Source: Pseudomonadota bacterium (lineage in GTDB: Bacteria; Pseudomonadota; Alphaproteobacteria; Rhizobiales; Hyphomicrobiaceae). From it: a DNA stretch of 64,000 bases. Under the pieces are notes generated by a model. The model saw nothing but the letters and a program-made list of their open reading frames with translations, searched no databases and had not been told where the DNA came from. The DNA lies in the NCBI GenBank assembly GCA_018242295.1, contig JAFECE010000011.1, forward strand, positions 868,001 through 932,000. Direction: 5' to 3'. Positions 1-8,122 of the stretch are shown one piece after another (within the stretch, counting starts at the first letter, position 1; each line of letters opens with the position of its first letter). The position numbers were made by a program, and so were the translations under genes.

Positions 1-525
1 CAGCGACGCCAGACAAAGAAGGATCAGGCGCTCATCTTCATCTTCGGCGCCGAAATTGCTTTGTAAGAAAGCCGCGATTTTCTCGTTGATTTTCGCCCGC
101 TCGCGAATGGACAGTATCGGGCTGAATAATCCGGGAATCTCGTCCACAAGGTCGAGAATTTTATCGTCACGTGGAACAATGGACGCTGAAACGGATCGCC
201 ATAGGGGCTGGGCGAAATCGGCGACCAAGTCTATTTTTGCAGCGGGACGGAAGCAGTGCTGGAAAAGGTCGCCAAGGGACTGGTGAACGGCCGCGAGCTG
301 GCTTTCTTTCGTGCGAGAAATCTGCTTCGCCATGACTTTGCGGATTCTCTGATGATTTTCTCCACCAATGAAGACGGGCAGATGTTCAAGAAGTTTGACG
401 GCGGCGGAAAAATCCATCTCCGTACGCCGAGAGAGTTCGCGATACCTGTTCGCCATCGAATAGGTTTCGAAATCTGGGGACAAAATGATGGCTTTTGCGA
501 TTTGCGCATCTTTGACCAGTTCCAT
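1..525 (-). CDS. Cytochrome P450-like protein, N-terminal part (runs off the left edge)
   Basis: An uninterrupted frame of 175 codons starts at an ATG at 525, with a purine-rich GAAGGGGGAAA stretch 10-17 nt upstream. The visible N-terminus carries PVFIGGENHQRIRKVMAK around residues 50-67. This resembles the P450 B'-C helix signature in which a His-x-x-x-Arg pair contacts haem propionates. It is followed by DLVADFAQPLW, as in P450 C-D helix regions. The oxygen-binding I helix and the Cys haem ligand lie outside the window, so the family call is partial and the enzyme could be a degenerate P450. It is divergent from the QueC-like gene at 633, with a short shared upstream region. The substrate is unknown. 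Confidence 0.6.
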   Translation of the reverse strand, partial: MELVKDAQIAKAIILSPDFETYSMANRYRELSRRTEMDFSAAVKLLEHLPVFIGGENHQRIRKVMAKQISRTKESQLAAVHQSLGDLFQHCFRPAAKIDLVADFAQPLWRSVSASIVPRDDKILDLVDEIPGLFSPILSIRERAKINEKIAAFLQSNFGAEDEDERLILLCLASL

Positions 526-632
526 GCGAATTATGATTTCCCCCTTCGAATACCGGCGGCAAACTAACAAATCCCTGTACGAAGTAAACGGCAGCTGTTC
601 GCGAATGGTGTTTTCGGGCTTTTAGAATTCAT

Positions 633-1826
633 ATGGTGCAGAACCGGAATCGTCTTGTCGTCGATGTTGCCGCGGCCGGCAATGAAGCTGTTCTTAAAAG
701 CTCCGTTGGTTGCATCAGAGTCGTTACCAGTGATGCCGTGACGGCAAGTATTGGAGCCGCCTGCGACTATGCCGCGTGGTACTTTCTGCCCGTTGCCATG
801 CGCCTCGACATGGATCTGCATATTTGCGGACGGGGCAGTCCAATGACGGTTCTCAACGCCCGCCGGATCAGCGAAATCTGGCAGTCATGGCTTCCCGGAC
901 ATCTCAGCAGAACGGAGGTCAGCTTTTCGGAGGAGGGAAGGCGCGATGAGCCGGCAAGGGACCGGGAGTTGGTATACCTCTCGGGCGGACTCGATGCGGC
1001 ATATACGGCCCTCAAGAGATTGGCGAATGGCCGATCACAGGACGTCATCACGATTCAGGGAATGGACTACACGCTCGATGATGAAGCGCGTTTTCATGCT
1101 CTTGTCGTGAAGACGGCGCCGCTGGCCGAATTGCTGTCGGGACGCCGGATCATTGTGAAGTCCGACGCTTATTCGCTTTACGAGAGCGTCGAACTCAATC
1201 TAAGGCGGCACCATCTCGGGCACATCTTTGCCTTGGCAGGTGCGGGTTTTGTGCATGCGCACGGTTACAATCGACTTGTCCTTGCAGCCGACGAGCGGCT
1301 TGACGGGCAGTTCCTTACATTTCCATGGGGGTCGAACTCGGCAACAAATTTCCTGTTCGACGACGGCAGCACACGGCTGTGTTCCGACTCTGAAGATGTT
1401 GCGCGGCCCGAGAAAATCGCGCTCGTTCGAAGCTCAGAAATTGCGCTGAAGTCGTTGAGCTTTTGCTGGAACAGAAAGGTTCAACCGCAGAACTGCGGGA
1501 TTTGCAAGAAATGCCTGAGGACCAAGCTATTGTTCCTCGCAGTGACAGGCGGCGTTCCGCCGATCTTTTCCGTCGACGAAATTCCAACGAACTGGGCCGA
1601 GCGGCTTCGATATAAGGAGCCGGGAGGGCTTCATGCGGTCCACGAGATTTTCAACGAAGGTCTGGCCTCGGGTTACGGGAGCCTGATCCCGAAATTCGAG
1701 AATTCGCGCGCAGAGGTTCGTGCGTACTATGCGCGGGACCCATATCGCAGATGGGAAAAGGAGAGAAGGAAGCAGAAGGGAATGCGCTTTTCGATCACTG
1801 AAATCATTCGACGCCTGAGGCGCTAG
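633..1826 (+). CDS. QueC-like PP-loop ATPase family protein
   Basis: A 397-residue protein. YLSGGLDAAYTA near residue 112 matches the PP-loop SGGxDS nucleotide-binding signature of adenylating enzymes, with the final Ser replaced by Ala. A CWN...CGICKKC cluster near residue 290 resembles the zinc-binding Cys motif of 7-cyano-7-deazaguanine synthase (QueC). The roughly 100-residue N-terminal region is not part of canonical QueC, and the protein is much longer than QueC (about 230 residues). It is therefore probably a QueC-superfamily enzyme with another substrate rather than the queuosine enzyme. The next gene starts 4 nt after its stop, so the two are likely co-transcribed. There is no clear ribosome binding site at the chosen ATG. 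Confidence 0.6.
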   Translation: MVQNRNRLVVDVAAAGNEAVLKSSVGCIRVVTSDAVTASIGAACDYAAWYFLPVAMRLDMDLHICGRGSPMTVLNARRISEIWQSWLPGHLSRTEVSFSEEGRRDEPARDRELVYLSGGLDAAYTALKRLANGRSQDVITIQGMDYTLDDEARFHALVVKTAPLAELLSGRRIIVKSDAYSLYESVELNLRRHHLGHIFALAGAGFVHAHGYNRLVLAADERLDGQFLTFPWGSNSATNFLFDDGSTRLCSDSEDVARPEKIALVRSSEIALKSLSFCWNRKVQPQNCGICKKCLRTKLLFLAVTGGVPPIFSVDEIPTNWAERLRYKEPGGLHAVHEIFNEGLASGYGSLIPKFENSRAEVRAYYARDPYRRWEKERRKQKGMRFSITEIIRRLRR

Positions 1827-1830
1827 TCGC

Positions 1831-2622
1831 ATGAATTACCGAGCGCGGCTCAGAGTCATCCGCAGACGGTTTCGTCCGCTTCGCCCCAAAGGCCGGCTGT
1901 TGCTTTATATCGTGCGAAATTGGCGGAGTCCTCCCGGGGACATTTTTTCCGGTGCCTGGAAAATCGTAGACAACGTTACGGCCGGAACGAGCATTCGGCG
2001 GAACGTCCGGAAGATGCCGGTTCGGCATATCCAGCATTATAATCTTCGCCAGCTCATCAAATCGTTCTTCCCGGAATTCGTCCCTCAAGTCTCGATAGAC
2101 CCAAGCGTTATTGCTGCGCTTCAGTCCGGGCCGTCCGTCATCGCGACGATCCACTCGCGAAGTGAATATGCGATCTGCGCGGCTTTGGATAAGGCGGGGC
2201 TGGCCAGCGCCGTTATTACGGCCGTCCGCATGGATCCCATCGACGTCGATAACTACGGGTTCGGAACGGCTCCGATATGCATACTGCGAGATCGTAATGT
2301 ATTTTTGGAGACGCGGGCCGCCTTGAAAGAGGGTCGCGTGATAATTTGCGATGTCGACTACGTCTTGGATAAGCATGGGCCGGCACGCTCGCTCTATGTC
2401 TCCGCCTCCTTTTTTGCCTTTCAACAAGCCGTGAAGGCGAAGCTATATTTCGGTTACACGAATATCAGCGAGAACGGGCAGATCGGGTGTGTCGTCGTAC
2501 CGGGCAGCGGCGAGGGAATTTCGCCTGAGGAAGTGGCACGAGAGTTCATCGAGTTCATCGATCGGATGCAGGGTGCGAAGTCGGGTCTTCGGATCGGTAC
2601 CTGGCGGCCAGAGAGCAGCTGA
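1831..2622 (+). CDS. Unrecognised protein, possibly LPLAT/HtrB acyltransferase-like
   Basis: A 263-residue protein whose ATG lies 4 nt after the stop of the QueC-like gene, so the two look co-translated. The N-terminus is very basic (RLRVIRRRFRPLRPKGR). In the middle, VIATIHSRSEYAI is followed by a hydrophobic strand and later LKEGRVIICDVDYV. The arrangement of a His-centred motif followed by an EGR/D block is loosely like lipid A acyltransferase-type (LPLAT) proteins, but the canonical H-x4-D/E spacing is not convincing. I do not assign a function. Its partner and the divergent P450-like gene suggest a small biosynthetic cluster. Confidence 0.5.
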   Translation: MNYRARLRVIRRRFRPLRPKGRLLLYIVRNWRSPPGDIFSGAWKIVDNVTAGTSIRRNVRKMPVRHIQHYNLRQLIKSFFPEFVPQVSIDPSVIAALQSGPSVIATIHSRSEYAICAALDKAGLASAVITAVRMDPIDVDNYGFGTAPICILRDRNVFLETRAALKEGRVIICDVDYVLDKHGPARSLYVSASFFAFQQAVKAKLYFGYTNISENGQIGCVVVPGSGEGISPEEVAREFIEFIDRMQGAKSGLRIGTWRPESS

Positions 2623-2717
2623 ATATTAGACCCGACTTCGGGCCGAGCGTTGGTTTCCCGATTTGCAAAATGGCGCAGGCGCGTCCCACGCGAGAACGCG
2701 CCTGCGGTTGCCTGCGC

Positions 2718-4370
2718 TTATTGACTTGGGCCCTTGCTCGCGGCTTCGGCCTGGGTCATCCGCTTCTGCATTTCCGCTTTGACTGCGTCAAGGTTGAAGC
2801 TCGCACCACGCTGCATCGGCGGGAAGTCGAGGAACGTCTGAAGCTCCTTCGCGACTATCTGCTGGACGAACACGAAGCGCCAGAACTGAAACTTGAACCA
2901 ATCGAAGTATTGCTGGCCGCCTTCCTTTGTCCCGCTGTTAGGCCACCCGGTGCGCTCGAAGGGATCGAGGCGCAGGTTGGTAATGAATGGGATGTCGGGG
3001 TGGGTTTTCTCGCCGACCCAGCCTTGGGGCTGATCAATGAAGCGGAACTTGTAATCATCGATGCGTACTGCGCCGACTGTGCTTTCGCCGAGATAGAAAA
3101 TTTCGTGGCGTGGGGAGGGGCCTTTGCCGGTGATGCAATCAACCTGATTGTAGCCGTCGAGATGGTTCTTATACGTTCGGTCGCCGATTTGCTTACCCTT
3201 CATAAGCTCTTCCGTGATGTTTGGATTGCCGGCGATGGCTGTGAATGTCGGCAACCAGTCCAATCCTGAAAAGATTCCGTTCTGGACCGTGTCTGGGGGT
3301 ACATGGCCGGGCCAGCGGATCATGGCTGGAACGCGGAAGCCGCCTTCAAGGACCGTTCCCTTGGATTGCGCGAATGGCGTCTGGCCGCCATCGGGCCATG
3401 TGAAGACTTCAGTGCCGTTGTCGGTCGTGAAGACGACGATGGTGTTGTCGTCAACGCCCATGTCCTTCAGCTTCTTCATCACCAGGCCGACGTCATCGTC
3501 GAGTTGGGCCATACCGGCTTCTTCTTCCGACCAGCCATTCTCGGAATTGCGCATTGCCTCATACTTGGGAGACAGGTGCGTGACGATGTGCATGCGCGTC
3601 GGGTTCAGCCAGACGAAAAACGGTTTGCCGTCGTTTTTGGATTTTTCCATGAAATTGAGTGCGAGATCCCGAATCTCGTCGTCGACCGTTTCCATGCGCT
3701 TCGGATAGAGAGGACCGGCATCCTCGATCCTCTGCTTGCCGACACGTCCCCAACGAGGCATTTCGGTCGGATCGTCGACGTTGGTTGCCCAGCTGTGGAC
3801 CATATTGCGTGGGCCAACGACGTTCAGGAGGTTTTGGGGATAGTTCGGATGCGCGGGATCTTCCATCGCATCGAGATGATAGAGATAGCCGAAGAATTCA
3901 TCGAAACCATGAACGGTCGGCAGAAATTCATTTCTGTCGCCCAGATGGTTCTTGCCGAATTGGCCCGTCTCGTATCCCATCGATTTCAAGACCGTCGCGA
4001 TCGTTACCGCTTCGGCCGGCAGGCCGATCGCCGCTCCGGCTTGGCCGACGGTGGTCATGCCGGTGCGAATGGGGAGTTCTCCGGTGATGAAGTTAGCGCG
4101 GCCAGCTGTGCAACTCGCCTCGGCGTAATAGTCGGTAAAGAGCATGCCCTCCTTGGCGATCTTGTCGAGATTGGGTGTGCGGCCCGCCATCAATCCACGG
4201 TGATAGGCGCCGATGTTCCACATGCCGATGTCGTCACCCATGATGAAGACGATGTTGGGTTGCGTGGGCTGTGCGTAGGCAGGCGATGATCCTTCAAGAA
4301 CCTGCGCGGCGGAGATCATCAATAACGATGCGCCTCCTAGCAACGACGAGACATTTTGAGCGAGCTTCAT
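2718..4370 (-). CDS. Secreted sulfatase (arylsulfatase family)
   Basis: Hydrolyses sulfate esters, probably in the periplasm. The ATG at 4370 is chosen over an upstream start because AGGAGG sits 7 nt before it and the resulting protein begins with a signal peptide ending in SSPAYA. This gives 550 residues, typical of type I sulfatases. Early metal-binding residues are in NIVFIMGDDIGMWN (DD at 46-47). CTAGR at residues 87-91 is the sulfatase signature C-x-P/A-x-R, whose Cys is oxidised to formylglycine in active enzymes. DNGTEVF and the later lysine and histidine blocks also fit. It is divergent from the Crp/Fnr regulator. The substrate could be a sulfated aromatic or a polysaccharide. Confidence 0.88.
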   Translation of the reverse strand: MKLAQNVSSLLGGASLLMISAAQVLEGSSPAYAQPTQPNIVFIMGDDIGMWNIGAYHRGLMAGRTPNLDKIAKEGMLFTDYYAEASCTAGRANFITGELPIRTGMTTVGQAGAAIGLPAEAVTIATVLKSMGYETGQFGKNHLGDRNEFLPTVHGFDEFFGYLYHLDAMEDPAHPNYPQNLLNVVGPRNMVHSWATNVDDPTEMPRWGRVGKQRIEDAGPLYPKRMETVDDEIRDLALNFMEKSKNDGKPFFVWLNPTRMHIVTHLSPKYEAMRNSENGWSEEEAGMAQLDDDVGLVMKKLKDMGVDDNTIVVFTTDNGTEVFTWPDGGQTPFAQSKGTVLEGGFRVPAMIRWPGHVPPDTVQNGIFSGLDWLPTFTAIAGNPNITEELMKGKQIGDRTYKNHLDGYNQVDCITGKGPSPRHEIFYLGESTVGAVRIDDYKFRFIDQPQGWVGEKTHPDIPFITNLRLDPFERTGWPNSGTKEGGQQYFDWFKFQFWRFVFVQQIVAKELQTFLDFPPMQRGASFNLDAVKAEMQKRMTQAEAASKGPSQ

Positions 4371-4498
4371 AACTCGGCCTCCTATCATCAGTGGGCACGC
4401 CATTTGGGCTGGGGCGCTTTTTTATTGTAGGCCTCGCCCAGCACTGCGCGCGCTAACGCCGGTTAGCTTTTGGGAGGATCCGGGTCATGGTCTGCCGA

Positions 4499-4512
4499 TT
4501 GATCGAAATCGA
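4499..4512. promoter_or_regulatory. Candidate Crp/Fnr-type operator
   Basis: TTGATCGAAATCGA differs by one base from the FNR/Anr consensus TTGAT-N4-ATCAA. It lies inside the 339-nt divergent intergenic region (4371-4709) between the sulfatase and a Crp/Fnr-family regulator gene. It could serve either gene. The rest of this intergenic region shows nothing else I can name. Confidence 0.35.
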
Positions 4513-4709
4513 TCGAATATTTTCGGGATAACAAGGCAGATGCGCCCTTTCCCTCGGGCGTTGTCGCGAGAAGTAACTTTTCGAAAGCGAAGTTTTCGGG
4601 ATTTTCTGCGTCTCATAGTGCGCGCGTGCTAACCTATGGCAGTTTTTTGCGCCCGCTTTCAATTTTTACAATCGCACGGCGATCCGATCGTTCTTTCGGG
4701 GCATTTATC

Positions 4710-5483
4710 ATGCAGTTCAAAACGAGACTGAATTGCACGCCGCCATTGCGCCTTCGCGATCTCGCATGCTTGCCGGAAGTCGCAAGCCGACTCCAACATT
4801 TCAAGCGTGGCACCGAGTTCGTGCATGAGGGGCAGTCGGTGCAGAAGGCGTACGTTCTTCAGTCGGGTTGGGCGTGTTGCTACAAAGAACTGCGGGAGGG
4901 AGGGCGCCAGATCATCTCGTTTCCGTTGCCCGGGGATTTTATGGGGCTCGGCAGCGTTCTTTTGCGATCAGCGGATCATTCGTTCGCCGCTTTGAGCGAC
5001 ATCATCGTGAGTTCGTTCAGCGTTGAGAATATGATGAACATGTTCCAAAAAAATCCGTCTATCGCTACCGCTGTTCTCCGGTTGGCATCTCGCGATCATG
5101 CGATGGTTGTCGAGCATCTTGTCGACATCGGCCGCCGTAGCGCTATGGAGCGCGTCGCCCATTGTCTGCTCGAGTTGCGCCACCGGCTGCGGCTCGCCGG
5201 ACTCGCGTCGAAGGAGGAATTCGATTGCCCGCTCACTCAGTATGATTTGGCTGACGCTCTGGGACTCACACCAATTCACGTCAATCGCGTTTTGCGGCAG
5301 CTTCGCGAGCGCGGACTGCTGACCATGAAGGCGCATACGGTCGCCATTCACGATCTTGCAGGTCTTATAGACGTTGCGCGTTACGAAGGCTCATACGTCG
5401 ACCAAGGAGGGGCTGCACACGACGGGAACCTCTTCGAGACAAGCTCTGGCGTCGAGCCTGTTCCGGCGGTCCCCTCATCTTAG
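4710..5483 (+). CDS. Crp/Fnr-family transcriptional regulator
   Basis: About 257 residues from the ATG at 4710. A longer GTG start at 4626 would add 28 residues without family support. The N-terminal cyclic-nucleotide-binding-type beta-barrel includes FVHEGQSVQKAYVLQSGWACCYKEL and LPGDFMGLGS. The C-terminal winged helix is of the HTH_Crp type (LTQYDLADALGLTPIHVNRVLRQLRERGLL). I see no Cys cluster of the FNR iron-sulfur type near the N-terminus, only an isolated Cys, so oxygen sensing by a 4Fe-4S cluster is not supported. It may act on the divergent sulfatase or on itself. Confidence 0.85.
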   Translation: MQFKTRLNCTPPLRLRDLACLPEVASRLQHFKRGTEFVHEGQSVQKAYVLQSGWACCYKELREGGRQIISFPLPGDFMGLGSVLLRSADHSFAALSDIIVSSFSVENMMNMFQKNPSIATAVLRLASRDHAMVVEHLVDIGRRSAMERVAHCLLELRHRLRLAGLASKEEFDCPLTQYDLADALGLTPIHVNRVLRQLRERGLLTMKAHTVAIHDLAGLIDVARYEGSYVDQGGAAHDGNLFETSSGVEPVPAVPSS

Positions 5484-5712
5484 GTTAGGCCCCCCTCGCG
5501 TCGTGATAAGCCGTCACCGCTAAGCGGGATCTGGGGCGACTTATTTCAAATTCACAAAATGTCCTGCGTGCCAAAATTTGTTGGCCGTGTCGCACGCGAC
5601 ATATCCATGCACGGTAGGAGTCAGATATTCTTGCGGACGGCGTCCCTTAAGTCCTGCGTTAGACTTAATCTCATTCTTTCAAATTTATTCCTTCGTCATT
5701 TGGGGCGCATCG

Positions 5713-6579
5713 ATGTTTCACATCTTCAGACATGTAGCAGGCGCATTTTGTGTAGCGATGATTGCTGGCATTACAATGCCGCCAGCATTCGGTGCCGATC
5801 TTGGTCAGAAAGAGGTCGGGCCTGCGCCTGACATCGGTCCGTGGTCTTTCGCATTCACGACCTACGGCTGGATTCCGTGGATTTCGGGAGACATGACGAT
5901 CAGGGGACGCTCGTTTGACGTGCAAGCGGATCCGGCCGCGATACTCGGGCATCTCGATTGGGATACGATACCCGCGTGGATGAGTTATGCCGAAGCTCGC
6001 AACGGTCCAATCGGGTTGTTCAACGATATTGTCTACGCAAACATAAGTAACTCAAGGGACTTTCAGAAGGAGCTTCCAGGCAAGCTTCCGCCGTTAGCAG
6101 GAGGTGTTTCAACCGACTACGAACTCGTGATCGTGGAATTCGGGGGTGCCTATGAACTCTGGTCGGGAACGAACTCCGCAATTGGCAAACCGGCGGCATT
6201 CGATCTCGTGGCCGGAGGCCGCTTTTGGCATCAGGGTGTGACGGCTGCTGCAAGTCTCGATCGCTTCGATGCCGTCAGATCCGGTTCGGTCGATTGGGTC
6301 GATCCGTTTGTCGGCGGACGTCTCCGACAGCAACTCGGACAGAATGATTCCTTCGTGCTGAGCGCCGATGCTGGAGGGTTCGGAGCGGGCAGCAATGCTT
6401 CCTGGCAGGTGCGCGCGACCTACAACTGGCAACTCCCCGTGATGTGCAATCTGCTGCTCGATGGATACGTCGGTTACCGCGCTCTTTCGGTGGACTACTC
6501 GCAGGGTTCCGGAGATACGCTTTTCAAGCAAGATGTACTTATCCAGGGGCCGGTCATGGGTACGACATTGCATTTCTAA
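5713..6579 (+). CDS. Predicted outer-membrane beta-barrel protein
   Basis: The ATG at 5713 yields a signal peptide (MFHIFRHVAGAFCVAMIAG...PPAFGA). The in-frame extension from 5578 has no leader character. The mature part of about 260 residues has alternating aromatic and hydrophobic strands (FAFTTYGWIPWISGDMTI; FGGAYELWSGTN; FVGGRLRQQLG) and ends in LHF, an aromatic C-terminal residue typical of outer-membrane barrels. No enzyme motif is seen. The 229-nt gap upstream holds no other gene. Confidence 0.65.
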   Translation: MFHIFRHVAGAFCVAMIAGITMPPAFGADLGQKEVGPAPDIGPWSFAFTTYGWIPWISGDMTIRGRSFDVQADPAAILGHLDWDTIPAWMSYAEARNGPIGLFNDIVYANISNSRDFQKELPGKLPPLAGGVSTDYELVIVEFGGAYELWSGTNSAIGKPAAFDLVAGGRFWHQGVTAAASLDRFDAVRSGSVDWVDPFVGGRLRQQLGQNDSFVLSADAGGFGAGSNASWQVRATYNWQLPVMCNLLLDGYVGYRALSVDYSQGSGDTLFKQDVLIQGPVMGTTLHF

Positions 6580-6635
6580 CGGCGTTGAGAGGGCGGGCGG
6601 CATTTGCGCGCCGCATTTCCTGAAGCTTCCTTTCA

Positions 6636-7457
6636 TCACGAGGCTTCGATCTCGGCGACCGCGATGTCGCCGTCGGTGACGTAGTGATTGACGTGTTTTG
6701 TAATCAGCTCGTCGCCGGTTTTGTAGTTGGTCACTTTTCCAATCACGCCACAGTTGCTCAATTGGTCGACGATGTAATTGCGTTCAGCATTGGTGTCGGC
6801 ATCGGTGGCGTGTGTCATCTGAAACGTCATGCGAGTCAAAGAGAGGCCGGTATCCTTGGTGCCGGCTCCCACCCAAAGTACGTGTTCATCGTTTGTGGGC
6901 CGTTCGTCGTTCAGCCAGAAGGCAGCTGAATTCCAGTTCGTCTCTGCATCCGAGAGGTTCTGGGCCCAGAAGCGAACATGGTGCCGCTTGCGCGGGCTAT
7001 TATCGATTGCCTTTTGAAAGCCGATGTCCTGACCGCGTCCAAAGAGATAGAGCGTGCTGAATGGGGCGGCCGGGTACGGCGTGTTCAAGACAAATGCCCG
7101 AACCATGCGGCACGAGCTGGCGAAATTCAGCGCGTCGGCTTCCACCCAGCCAGCAGTCGCGAACGCAGAGCGGAGCTGAGTGGCGGTGCCGGCCAGCGCA
7201 AGGTTCACCGGATCGCCGGGCAAGCCATCGCCCGTGATCGTGAAGCTCGGGACATGCTGGCGTTGAAGGATTTTCAAGCCCATGCGTACGGCGCGAGGAA
7301 GAATGAGATACGCGCCGATGACGTAAGTGGCGCTCACTGCGAGAATCCACGGTAGCCGGCGGTCCACCAATTCAAAGACGTCGACGATCAACCAGACGCT
7401 CAAGACGCCGAGGCCGACAATAGCTATCCGCTGGAGCGTACGAATTGCCAATCGCAT
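6636..7457 (-). CDS. LssY_C-domain membrane protein
   Basis: A 273-residue protein with two N-terminal membrane segments (about residues 10-32 and 36-55), then a soluble domain. That domain contains GDGLPGDPVNLALAGTATQLRSAFATAGW and STLYLFGRGQDIGFQKA, the hallmark of the LssY C-terminal domain family, often found alone or fused to PAP2 phosphatases. The biochemical role of this domain is not established. It is convergent with the outer-membrane protein gene, and its upstream region faces the cobalamin riboswitch. Confidence 0.75.
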   Translation of the reverse strand: MRLAIRTLQRIAIVGLGVLSVWLIVDVFELVDRRLPWILAVSATYVIGAYLILPRAVRMGLKILQRQHVPSFTITGDGLPGDPVNLALAGTATQLRSAFATAGWVEADALNFASSCRMVRAFVLNTPYPAAPFSTLYLFGRGQDIGFQKAIDNSPRKRHHVRFWAQNLSDAETNWNSAAFWLNDERPTNDEHVLWVGAGTKDTGLSLTRMTFQMTHATDADTNAERNYIVDQLSNCGVIGKVTNYKTGDELITKHVNHYVTDGDIAVAEIEAS

Positions 7458-7670
7458 GTTTTCTCCCGGCGGTTATTCCTGATCTAGCTGACTTCGAGCG
7501 AGAATGACTCGGTGCTCAATTCGGATTGCGATCATAAAATCACGCCAAGCGGTCGCGAGTCAGTGGCAGCACGATGACATCGGGCGATCGGCTTTCGCGC
7601 GGCGTCACAAGATGCAGTGTGACTGCTTTGCTGCATTGACTCATTATCATCGAATGTGTGTTTATGGCAG

Positions 7671-7868
7671 CGTGATGGTTCCACCGGGGTAAAGTTCGCC
7701 CAGGTGGTGAAAATGGGAACACGGTGCGACGCCATTGGCGTCAATGCCGAGACTGCCCCCGCAACTGTAAGCGGCGAGTCTGCTCCGAATAAGCCACTGA
7801 CGATCTCCATTGAGATCCTCGGGAAGGCCGGAAAGGACGCCTGAGCCGCGAGTCAGGAGACCTGCCAC
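7671..7868 (+). promoter_or_regulatory. Cobalamin (AdoCbl) riboswitch
   Basis: Conserved blocks appear in the right order: GGGAACACGGTGCGA (7715 on), CCCCCGCAACTGTAAGCGG (7757 on), the B12 box GCCACTG (7793-7799), then GGGAAGGCCGG and GAGTCAGGAGACCTGCC (ending near 7866). This is the classic B12 element that binds coenzyme B12 and represses transport genes. It precedes a BtuB-type receptor by about 250 nt, an unusually long gap in which I see no ORF. The 5' boundary is approximate. The 7458-7670 part upstream shows no gene. Confidence 0.95.
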
Positions 7869-8122
7869 CACAAGCTGCCCATCTTCCGTGCGTGGGGCGC
7901 GGTAGGACGGACACCCGTAGCGGCGGCTGATGTGTCAACCGGTGGGGAGCCACGTCAGGTCATGCAGGTCGTTGCGCTGAGCGGATAGGATTCTGCGCAC
8001 AAACGTCGATTAGAACGCGGTTCGTCGAGGATCGCGAACGAGGACGTGTGTGCGAGTCCACGAGGCGTAGCCGGTAAGCCTGGGCGGCGATCCACCCTCA
8101 TCGTCTTGCGACGGGGGTCATC

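Noticed and set aside
633-1826. QueC-like gene as part of a Qat-type defence system
   Set aside because: The other expected parts (an ATPase and a TatD-like nuclease) are not adjacent in the visible region.
3303-4289. 328-codon plus-strand frame
   Set aside because: Antisense to the sulfatase; no ribosome site or family feature.
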